A stretch of DNA of 13,069 bases from Methylomarinum sp. (lineage in GTDB: Bacteria > Pseudomonadota > Gammaproteobacteria > Methylococcales > Methylomonadaceae). The first letter of the stretch is position 1, and the number at the start of each line of letters is the position of its first letter. Of the stretch, positions 1 through 4,965 are shown in pieces. The notes below the pieces were generated by a model. It searched no databases, was not told the origin of the DNA, and saw nothing but the letters and a program-made list of their open reading frames with translations. The translations under genes were made by a program, and so were the position numbers. The stretch spans positions 1-13,069 of the forward strand of contig WTAG01000510.1 in the NCBI GenBank assembly GCA_013139755.1, in the 5' to 3' direction.

Positions 1-68
1 AGAGGTGATCGATACCTTTCTACCGGGGTATTTCCTAGTTAACAGTATTTGAAATTTTGTCGATAAAA

Positions 69-144
69 GTAGGAGGGGCCTATTGGCCGCGACTGCTCTT
101 GATCTTATTCCTGATCCTGACGCGGCTCAATAAGAGCCTCTTAC
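69..144. repeat. REP-like hairpin, copy 1
   Basis: An imperfect inverted repeat whose left arm (69-91, starting GTAGGAGGGGCC) pairs with the right arm (121-144, ending CCTCTTAC). The centre contains GCTCTTGATCTT. The same arms and centre recur in opposite orientation at 235-303, so this is one member of a repeat family of about 70 bp. GC-rich palindromes of this kind between genes resemble REP elements. No RAYT transposase is in the window. Confidence 0.75.
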
Positions 145-160
145 CAATATAAATAACTCA

Positions 161-195
161 AAATTTTATATGGCTATGAACTAACCACAGGTTAA
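161..195 (-). repeat. dispersed AACC-N3-GGTT repeat, copy A
   Basis: Read on the minus strand it starts TAACCTGTGGTTAGTTCATA and ends in a T-rich tail. It contains the 11-bp palindrome AACC-N3-GGTT at 183-193. Related copies lie at 357-388, 403-435, 477-511, 611-643, 636-668 and 1343-1376, in both orientations. Confidence 0.65.
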
Positions 196-234
196 ATAAA
201 TAAAGATAGATTGGAAATGATGTTGTTTTTATGG

Positions 235-303
235 GTAGGAGGGGCCTCCAGGCCGTGACCGAGACAAGATCAAGAGCTGCCGCGGCTAGAAAGCCCCTCC
301 CAC
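235..303. repeat. REP-like hairpin, copy 2 (inverted)
   Basis: The left arm 235-259 (GTAGGAGGGGCC...) pairs imperfectly with the right arm 281-303 (...CCCCTCCCAC). Its centre has AAGATCAAGAGC, the reverse complement of the centre of copy 1, so the two copies are head-to-head members of one family. The pair flanks one copy of the AACC-N3-GGTT dispersed repeat. Confidence 0.75.
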
Positions 304-356
304 TTAAAACCTCATGTTTTTTAAATTAAGTTTGGTTTTAGTCATTACTTTTCTTC

Positions 357-388
357 AACCTCTGGCTTGTTTATAGTCATGAAATTTT
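357..388 (+). repeat. dispersed AACC-N3-GGTT repeat, copy B
   Basis: A plus-strand copy beginning AACCTCTGGCTTGTTTATAG and continuing TCATGAAATTTT. It matches copy G at 1343-1376 closely over the first 25 bases. The half-palindrome is slightly degraded (GGCTT instead of GGTTT). Confidence 0.65.
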
Positions 389-402
389 ATTGATTTTTAA
401 TA

Positions 403-435
403 AACCTGTGGTTTGTATAGATGTGAAATATAAAT
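403..435 (+). repeat. dispersed AACC-N3-GGTT repeat, copy C
   Basis: A plus-strand copy beginning AACCTGTGGTTTGTATAG, 46 bp after copy B and in the same orientation. It has a short internal deletion compared with B. The exact palindrome AACCTGTGGTT is at 403-413. Confidence 0.6.
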
Positions 436-476
436 TTTTGTGGCATAAAGCATTAAAAATTTGATTATGATGCCAT

Positions 477-511
477 TTAATTTAACTTGGCTATGACTCA
501 AACGCAGGTTA
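477..511 (-). repeat. dispersed AACC-N3-GGTT repeat, copy D
   Basis: A minus-strand copy. On the plus strand it reads TTGGCTATGACTCAAACGCA followed by GGTT, sharing the GGCTATGA core with copies A and F. The palindrome is degraded by one missing base. Confidence 0.55.
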
Positions 512-534
512 AAACAAGATGAGAGTCTGGAATG

Positions 535-606
535 CTGTAGAGCGGACTTCAGTCCGCTATCATTTAACATAACGATCTTTATGGCGGACTAAAGTCCGCT
601 CTACAG
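535..606. repeat. GCGGACT double-hairpin inverted repeat
   Basis: Two 25-bp arms (535-559 and 582-606) are inverted copies with two mismatches. Each arm is itself a palindrome of the form AGCGGACT-N2-AGTCCGCT. A single arm recurs at 11765-11786, so this is a mobile or amplified palindrome, here in a paired (BIME-like) arrangement. Confidence 0.8.
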
Positions 607-610
607 TAGG

Positions 611-668
611 CAAGCTGTGTTTAGTTTATAGCTATTTAATTTAATGGCTATGAACTAAACACAGCTTG
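611..668. repeat. inverted pair of the dispersed repeat (copies E and F)
   Basis: The left arm 611-635 (CAAGCTGTGTTTAGTTTATA...) and the right arm 644-668 (...AACTAAACACAGCTTG) are inverted repeats with two mismatches in 25, separated by 8 bp. Both arms are diverged copies of the AACC-N3-GGTT dispersed repeat, arranged tail to tail. Transcribed, it would fold into a long hairpin. Confidence 0.75.
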
Positions 669-741
669 TTTTTTGGAAGTGAGGCTTTATCCTAGCATGA
701 TTCATGCTAAGCTAAAGAGGCTGTGAAAGCATTGGGTTTTA

Positions 742-775
742 GCCCCCCCCCTCTTTGGAAAAGAGGGGCTGGGGG
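742..775. repeat. C/G-rich hairpin
   Basis: CCCCTCTTT (748-751 plus 752-756) pairs perfectly with AAAGAGGGG (760-768) around a GGA loop. A run of nine Cs precedes it and a GGGGG run follows. It resembles the common intergenic repeat made of a C run, a purine-rich centre and a G run. It has no T tract, so it is not called a terminator. Confidence 0.6.
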
Positions 776-845
776 AGATTTTATTATAAAAACAATTCAT
801 TTAATATCAATCGGTTATTGTTTTATACCCCCCCCCCTTTTTAAA

Positions 846-1164
846 GCATAGGTATCTACACAAGTTTTATGAAAGCAGCTGTAACCTAGAGTTTGTGCTC
901 TTAAGCCCTCGCCCCAAGCGGGGAGAGGGTTGGGTGAGGGGAGTCAAATAATTCTCTTCTTCAAATTTTTCTTTTCTTTTAAAGATAAAAGAATGAGGAA
1001 TAGAGAGCTGTATTTTTATTCCCCTCACCCAAACCCTTTCCCTGCCTGGGGCGAGGGCTTAAAGAAGCAGGCGTTGTAACTACAAACTCCTCAGTTTAAG
1101 ATGATTATCTTTTTGCTCTAATTCTGCATAGCAAAAAAGAAAATACTTGTGTAGATACCTATGC
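846..1164. mobile_element. 319-bp MITE-like element with 20-bp perfect terminal inverted repeats
   Basis: The left end GCATAGGTATCTACACAAGT (846-865) is the exact reverse complement of the right end (1145-1164). The direct repeat TTTTAAA flanks it (839-845 and 1165-1171); this extends to eight bases, TTTTAAAG, if the first G of the element is counted on the left. The sequence right of the insertion (1165-1200) recurs at 11719-11754 as an uninterrupted site. The interior holds a second inverted repeat of about 43 bp (900-942 against 1020-1062) rich in CCCTCACCC and GAGGGCTT motifs, and no open reading frame. A non-autonomous transposable element is the best explanation; the parent family is not recognised. 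Confidence 0.75.
900..1062. repeat. inverted CCCTCACCC-type repeat pair inside the 319-bp element
   Basis: The left arm 900-942 begins CTTAAGCCCTCGCCCCAAGC and ends GGTGAGGGGAG. The right arm 1020-1062 is its near-exact reverse complement. Each arm is also partly self-complementary (GCCCC.../...GGGG). This type of intergenic repeat is frequent in many gammaproteobacterial genomes; the 77-bp spacer is AT-rich and non-coding. Confidence 0.7.
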
Positions 1165-1200
1165 TTTTAAAGAAAGAAATCTTGGGGGCTTGCCCCCGAG
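1165..1200. repeat. 36-bp terminator-hairpin repeat, copy 1
   Basis: This segment and 11719-11754 are identical except for one base. It contains TTTTAAAGAAAGAAA followed by the hairpin GGGGG-CTTG-CCCCC. At copy 2 a T run follows directly. Here 40 bases (1201-1240) separate the hairpin from its T run at 1241-1246. Confidence 0.8.
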
Positions 1201-1216
1201 TCAGACTAATGTCGTT

Positions 1217-1247
1217 AAACTCGGTTCGCTTGCGGCCGAGTTTTTTA
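1217..1247 (+). terminator. Rho-independent-like terminator
   Basis: AAACTCGG (1217-1224) pairs perfectly with CCGAGTTT (1236-1243), with CGC/GCG able to pair inside the loop, followed by T6 (1241-1246). No gene lies upstream within the window, so it may be a hairpin carried by the surrounding repeats. It would insulate the downstream gene from leftward-origin transcription. Confidence 0.55.
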
Positions 1248-1342
1248 TAGGGGGAGGGCAAAATCAGAATACTTTCACAGTCTCTAAAGTCTCACTTCTA
1301 CCTTGAAAATTATTTTGGTCATTAAGAACCTATTTTCAACCC

Positions 1343-1376
1343 AACCTATGGTTTGTTCATACTCATGTTTAATTTT
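1343..1376 (+). repeat. dispersed AACC-N3-GGTT repeat, copy G, overlapping a start codon
   Basis: Begins AACCTATGGTTTGTTCATAC and continues TCATGTTTAATTTT. It aligns with copy B (357-388). The ATG chosen as the start of the downstream gene (1365-1367) sits inside the repeat, at the same place as the ATG of copy B. Confidence 0.65.
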
Positions 1377-3416
1377 AGGTTTTTAGTGCTAATACACGTT
1401 TTTCTTTGCATTAACCCGGTTAATGCACTAGAAAACATCAGCTTTAAAGTTGAGAAAATTGAAACTAAAAACTGGCAGTTACACAGCCTCAGTATTGCCT
1501 TATCAGGCTTACAAAATACCTCTCAACAACTTACCCTATTAATTAATAAAATAGCATTGCCAGCTCCTTTTTCAGGTATTAACTTTGCAGATATTCAATG
1601 TGATAAATTTACTTGGCAAGATAAAAAAATTGATTGTGAAAAAGGAACTGCGAAACTTAAAGCAAAGACTTTTTATTCTGGTACTTTTGATTTTAGCTTT
1701 AGCTTATCGGAACAAAAAAGCAGTTTTAGTATCAAAGGTATTAAATTAGCAAAGGGAAGGATTTCTTTAACCGCTAAAGAACAAGGTGAAAACTGGTCTG
1801 TATCAATTAATACCAGAAATTTAAGTATTAAAGATTTACATACTTATTTCGCGAAAGAAATGGAATTAATTGAACAGGTAACTAGTGGTAGTGTAACGGC
1901 AGAAATTAAAGCAAGCGGTAATAGGCAAGGGTTTAAGACAGTATTAATCAATGCAATGTTTAAACAATTATCTTTGCAAGCAAATCAGGGAGAAATAATA
2001 ACGGAATCTGTTGATTTAGAATGGAATCTACAAGCAAAACTCAATAATGCCGAATGGCAATGGCACAATAGAAATAAAATTAAGCAAGGCGAGTTGTATA
2101 TTGAGCCTGTTTATTTGAAAATTGAACAAAAAACACCCACTTTAATGGCAAAGGGAGTTTGGTCCGAGCAAGGGAATATTACTTTGCAGGAGATAGAACT
2201 TATTCATCCTGAAGTTATAAGGCTACAAACACTAGGACAGATAAAATATAAGTCTCACTTTAGTGTGGATAATACTCATATTTCTACTGAAATTATTAAC
2301 CTGGAATCTTTTGCAAAACAATATATTTTACCTTTTATTGAACAAACAGAATTTGAAGGGATTAAATTAAAGGGACACTTGAATGCTGAAATTGATATCC
2401 AGCAATCAACTGTGACCCAGGTTTCCGTTGGGGTTAAATTACTCTCAATGTTAGATGATAAAAAGCGCTTTTCCAGTAAAAATTTAACAGGCACGGTCAA
2501 TTGGTCAAATGATATAGCTTTTAATAAGGCGTCAGAAATATTTTGGGAGCAGTTAACAGTAAAAGCCATACCCATTGATGCAAGTCAGTTAAAGTTTCTT
2601 TTTAAACAAAAGCAGCTTACTCTATTGGAACACAGCTCCCTCCCTTTATTGGGGGGGAGTTTAGACATTACACAGTTCAATTGGCAGGGAGCTACAGAGG
2701 GAGAGTCTAAAGTGTATTTTGAAGGTAATATTCATCAGCTATCCTTAGAGAAACTAACCTATGCTTTAGATTGGACGCCACTTTCAGGAAATATAAGTGG
2801 TTATATACCAGGTGTTACTTATCAGGATAAAACCTTAACCATAGATGGGGAGTTACAGGTCAAATTATTTGGTGGCATCATTAAAATTAATAAATTATCT
2901 TCATCAGGCATGTTGACTGATTTTTCCAGATTTTCCATGGATATGGAAATAAATAACCTGGATTTACTGCAGATAACCCAAAAATTTAAGATGGGTGGCA
3001 TGGAGGGGCGTGTTTCAGGGTTTATTAGTGATTTGTATTTAGAAAATTGGCAGCCTGTTACTTTTTACGCCTGGTTAGGAACGCCAGAAAATGATCATTC
3101 AACACATCGTATCAGCCAAAAAGCAGTAGAAAACATTGCCAGTATAGGGGGCGGCGGAGCAGCCGATATTATTTCAAAAGGATTCCTGGGGTTTTTTGAC
3201 AGCTTTAATTATGATCGCCTGGGCTTTGGTTGCTATTTGCATCAAGGCGTCTGTCAATTAATGGGAGTAGAAGCGGCTGAGCAAGGGTATTATTTAGTCA
3301 AAGGGAGCGGAATACCTAGAATAGATATTATGGGGTATAACACTCAGGTTGACTGGAGTGTTTTAATGCAACGATTATCCCGAATATCTTCAACAGAAGA
3401 CGTAGTTATAGAATAA
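1365..3416 (+). CDS. AsmA/YdbH-like exported envelope protein
   Basis: Predicted 683 residues. The ATG at 1365 gives a typical export signal (MFNFRFLVLIHVFLCINPVNA, hydrophobic about residues 4-18, likely cut before LEN). The frame also permits a TTG at 1353, but the hydrophobic core then sits further from the N-terminus. No Shine-Dalgarno sequence precedes either start. The mature part is long, beta-rich and repetitive, with no internal membrane segment. It has a cysteine pair near the N-terminus (C79, C91) and another near the C-terminus (C623, C630). The conserved-looking end (about 560-675) has a GGGG turn at 595-598, a GFF-S-FNYDRLGFGC stretch and a VKGSGIPRIDIMGY stretch. This layout resembles YdbH/AsmA-like proteins with a DctA-YdbH C-terminal domain, which in E. 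coli are linked to phospholipid transfer between the two membranes. Family placement rests on recall and fold character. YdbH of E. coli is longer (about 880 residues), and the partners YnbE and YdbL are not nearby. It carries a G7 tract at 2651-2657. Confidence 0.6.
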   Translation: MFNFRFLVLIHVFLCINPVNALENISFKVEKIETKNWQLHSLSIALSGLQNTSQQLTLLINKIALPAPFSGINFADIQCDKFTWQDKKIDCEKGTAKLKAKTFYSGTFDFSFSLSEQKSSFSIKGIKLAKGRISLTAKEQGENWSVSINTRNLSIKDLHTYFAKEMELIEQVTSGSVTAEIKASGNRQGFKTVLINAMFKQLSLQANQGEIITESVDLEWNLQAKLNNAEWQWHNRNKIKQGELYIEPVYLKIEQKTPTLMAKGVWSEQGNITLQEIELIHPEVIRLQTLGQIKYKSHFSVDNTHISTEIINLESFAKQYILPFIEQTEFEGIKLKGHLNAEIDIQQSTVTQVSVGVKLLSMLDDKKRFSSKNLTGTVNWSNDIAFNKASEIFWEQLTVKAIPIDASQLKFLFKQKQLTLLEHSSLPLLGGSLDITQFNWQGATEGESKVYFEGNIHQLSLEKLTYALDWTPLSGNISGYIPGVTYQDKTLTIDGELQVKLFGGIIKINKLSSSGMLTDFSRFSMDMEINNLDLLQITQKFKMGGMEGRVSGFISDLYLENWQPVTFYAWLGTPENDHSTHRISQKAVENIASIGGGGAADIISKGFLGFFDSFNYDRLGFGCYLHQGVCQLMGVEAAEQGYYLVKGSGIPRIDIMGYNTQVDWSVLMQRLSRISSTEDVVIE

Positions 3417-3476
3417 TAAACGTAACTATTCAGCGTATTTTTATACCATTAAATCAAATGGTTGAGGTATTTGTAG

Positions 3477-3503
3477 GATGGGGCACACGAAGTGTGCTCC
3501 ATC
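3477..3503. repeat. 12-bp-stem hairpin of the GATGGGGCACAC type
   Basis: GATGGGGCACAC (3477-3488) and GTGTGCTCCATC (3492-3503) form a 12-bp stem with one G-U pair and a GAA loop. A second, less perfect hairpin with GATGATGGG at one end and CTCATC at the other follows at 3513-3540. No T run follows. It may stabilise or end the upstream transcript, but more likely it is a repeat element. Confidence 0.6.
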
Positions 3504-3561
3504 ATTATGTGTGATGATGGGAAGGTAAACTTTGCTCATCTTAGCTAATATCAATGATTTA

Positions 3562-3707
3562 GGCTATGTCACCGTTAAGTGTTGGTTTTTAAAAGAACTT
3601 ATTTTTTCAATTGCTTTAAGAATGTGATGAAATGCTGCTTAAAACTAGGCAGATTAAGCTTTCAAAAGTTTTGAGTTATATTTTCCACACTTAACGGTGA
3701 GATAGCC
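3562..3707. mobile_element. 146-bp MITE-like element with exact 8-bp target duplication
   Basis: The terminal repeats share the 20-base core GGCTATNTCACCGTTAAGTG (left end at 3562, right end finishing at 3707). The octamer ATGATTTA lies directly against both ends (3554-3561 and 3708-3715), as expected for a target-site duplication. The interior is AT-rich and non-coding. Eight-base duplications are made by several families, including ISL3, ISAs1, IS66 and IS1595; the GGCT ends do not settle which. It sits inside the older palindromic element 3422-3744. Confidence 0.85.
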
Positions 3708-3867
3708 ATGATTTATGATGTTTAAATACGCTGAATATAGTTACAAAAAACAAGTAATATTCCTTGTTAAAACTGTAAGTATTTCTTTTGCGCCATAATT
3801 CACAGACACGCCTAATTTTTTAAGCTATGCTTTAGTCATATTAGATTTATAGTTGACATAAATAATT

Positions 3868-4494
3868 ATGTATAGCAAAAAAAATAAAAACTATAACCAT
3901 GGATTTACACTTATAGAATTGTTGGTCACTATAGCCATTGTTGGAATAATGATGAGTATTGCTATCCCCAGCTTTACTCAAACAATAAGAAATAGTCGAT
4001 TAACTACAACCGCTAATGAATTAATTACAGCACTTAGTCTAGCTCGTGGTGAGGCAATAAAGCGTGGAGAGCAAGTTGTTGTCAGAAAAACGGGGGCAAA
4101 CTGGGAAGATGGATGGCAGGTGTTTGTTGATGTTGATAGAGATGGGCCAGCATCAGATGCAAATGTTTTTAATGATGATGCTGATACAGATCTTTGTGAA
4201 GATGGTGAAGATTGTTTGCTGAGAGTTTATTCTGCATTACAAGCTTCTTTTACCTTACGAGGTAACAATAATTTTATCAATTTTATTCGTTATCAGCCAG
4301 ATGGGCTAAGTAATAATATGGGAAGCTTTGCAGTTTGTGATAACAGTGATGGTAATAATGTCCCTGAAGCAAACACCTCTAGGTTAATTATAGTGAATCG
4401 TGTTGGAAGAGTTCGTATGGGTGTTGATGGAGACAATAATGGCATTCCAGAAAAAGATGATGGCAACAATTTAACTTCTTGTACCGTACCATAG
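3868..4494 (+). CDS. fimT: type IV pilus minor pilin, FimT/FimU (GspH) type
   Basis: 208 residues. The type III prepilin signal has a 12-residue basic leader ending in G12, then FTLIELLVTIAIVGIMMSIA with the key glutamate at position 5 of the mature protein. PilD would cleave after G12 and N-methylate F13. After the hydrophobic helix comes the GspH/FimT pattern: ANELITALSLARGEAIKRGE, then GWQVFVDVDRDG. It is the first gene of a fimT-pilV-pilW-pilX-pilY1-pilE operon, the place of FimU/FimT in relatives, where it joins the minor-pilin complex that primes pilus assembly. The gap to pilV is 3 nt. The ATG has no clear ribosome binding site, but no other start fits the leader. Two acidic loops, around DVDRDG and at 187-198 (DGDNNGIPEKDD), look able to bind calcium. 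The choice between the FimT and FimU names cannot be made from sequence alone. Confidence 0.9.
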   Translation: MYSKKNKNYNHGFTLIELLVTIAIVGIMMSIAIPSFTQTIRNSRLTTTANELITALSLARGEAIKRGEQVVVRKTGANWEDGWQVFVDVDRDGPASDANVFNDDADTDLCEDGEDCLLRVYSALQASFTLRGNNNFINFIRYQPDGLSNNMGSFAVCDNSDGNNVPEANTSRLIIVNRVGRVRMGVDGDNNGIPEKDDGNNLTSCTVP

Positions 4495-4497
4495 CTT

Positions 4498-4965
4498 ATG
4501 AAAAAAAATACTGGATTTACCTTAATTGAAGTTTTAATTTCCATGTTAGTTTTAGCTGTTGGTCTATTAGGCCTTGCCGGTCTACAAGCGACGGGACTTA
4601 GAAATAATCTTAGTGCCTATAACCGAAGTCAAGCGACACAAATGGCATATGATTTGACGGATAGAATGCGAGCTAACCCAGCTGATACCAATAATTTAGC
4701 GGCTAGCACTTATTTAACTATTGTTCCGACAGCAGCCGATGCTCAAGCAGCTTGCGAACAAGTTGCAAATACCTGTACACCTGCTCAAATGGCACAAAAC
4801 GACCTTTTTCTTTGGAATAGGGATGTAACAACAGTTTTGCCAATGGGACAAGGAACCATTGCTTTTGCGAGTTCAGTGTATACGATTACAATTAATTGGG
4901 ATGATAATAGAGATGGTAATAGAGATACTGATGATCCAAACTTTCAAATGAGTTTCCAGTTATGA
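4498..4965 (+). CDS. pilV: type IV pilus minor pilin PilV
   Basis: 155 residues with a short leader (MKKNTG) and a canonical FTLIEVLISMLVLAVGLLGL helix. This is followed by the PilV hallmark segment LAGLQATGLRNNLSAYNRSQ and ...ATQMAYDLTDRMRANP. In studied systems PilV sits with the other minor pilins at the pilus tip and helps bring PilY1 into the complex. It starts 3 nt after the fimT-type gene and its stop overlaps the pilW start (ATGA), which suggests coupled translation. A cysteine pair (CEQVANTC) may form a disulfide in the globular domain. The acidic segment at 135-148 (DDNRDGNRDTDDPN) resembles a calcium-binding loop. Confidence 0.92.
   Translation: MKKNTGFTLIEVLISMLVLAVGLLGLAGLQATGLRNNLSAYNRSQATQMAYDLTDRMRANPADTNNLAASTYLTIVPTAADAQAACEQVANTCTPAQMAQNDLFLWNRDVTTVLPMGQGTIAFASSVYTITINWDDNRDGNRDTDDPNFQMSFQL

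Larger units (their letters stand above)
675..1300. mobile_element. nested inverted-repeat composite, possible degenerate non-autonomous element
   Basis: The outer arms match as inverted repeats. GAAGTGAGGCTTTA (676-689) pairs with 1285-1298 (13 of 14), and GAGGCTGTGAAAGCATT (717-733) pairs with 1268-1284 (15 of 17), with weaker similarity further inward. The left arm carries 27 extra bases (690-716), which include the palindrome TAGCATG-ATT-CATGCTA at 693-709. Inside lie a C/G-rich hairpin (742-775), a 319-bp element with its own terminal repeats (846-1164) and two terminator-like hairpins. No transposase gene is present. No clear target duplication was found at the outer ends, so the outer limits are approximate. 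Confidence 0.55.
1..1364. other. gene-free repeat-rich intergenic region
   Basis: No reading frame here has a credible start, ribosome binding site and protein-like composition. The stretch is made almost wholly of palindromic and dispersed repeats, listed separately. The first 52 bases could be the tail of a gene entering from the left, because two plus frames stay open to stops at 40-42 and 50-52, but the remaining 13-16 codons are too few to judge. Long C runs occur at 743-751 (nine) and 828-837 (ten). Confidence 0.75.
3422..3744. mobile_element. palindromic element with about 20-bp terminal inverted repeats, interrupted
   Basis: The left end GTAACTATTCAGCGTATTT (3422-3440) matches the reverse complement of the right end 3724-3744, with a 2-base indel. 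With the inner insertion and one copy of its target duplication removed, the element would be about 169 bp. Its interior has a strong hairpin (3477-3503) and a second imperfect one (3513-3540). No target duplication is apparent at its own ends. Confidence 0.55.
3417..3867. other. repeat-filled intergenic region upstream of the pilus operon
   Basis: No gene. It contains a small hairpin just after the upstream stop (ACCATT 3445-3450 / AATGGT 3457-3462), a palindromic element with terminal repeats (3422-3744), a MITE-like insertion within it (3562-3707), and about 120 bp of AT-rich sequence before the fimT-type gene that presumably holds the operon promoter. I could not find a convincing -35/-10 pair. 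An inverted repeat AACAAG-N8-CTTGTT (3749-3768) and an AT-rich palindrome ACATAA-N4-TTATGT (3856-3871) spanning the start codon are the only regulatory-looking structures. Confidence 0.65.

Noticed and set aside
1..52. Possible C-terminal tail of an upstream plus-strand gene
   Set aside because: Two frames remain open for 13 and 16 codons; neither can be recognised or preferred at this length.
441..464. TGGCA...TTTGA resembling a sigma-54 promoter
   Set aside because: The GC element is not at the required spacing and no gene starts downstream nearby.
357..668. Repeated units that could suggest a CRISPR array
   Set aside because: Spacing and orientation are irregular, units diverge, and there are no equal-length spacers or cas genes.
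2276..2575. Minus-strand open frame inside the YdbH-like gene
   Set aside because: It is fully contained in a long coding frame with good protein character on the other strand and has no ribosome binding site.
3853..3858. A perfect TTGACA (-35 consensus) just before the fimT-type start codon
   Set aside because: A -10 element at normal spacing would lie inside the coding region (about 3876) and none is there; no other start codon fits the prepilin leader.
4293..4544. Minus-strand open frame across the fimT/pilV junction
   Set aside because: It overlaps two well-supported pilin genes and its translation has low-complexity, non-protein-like composition.
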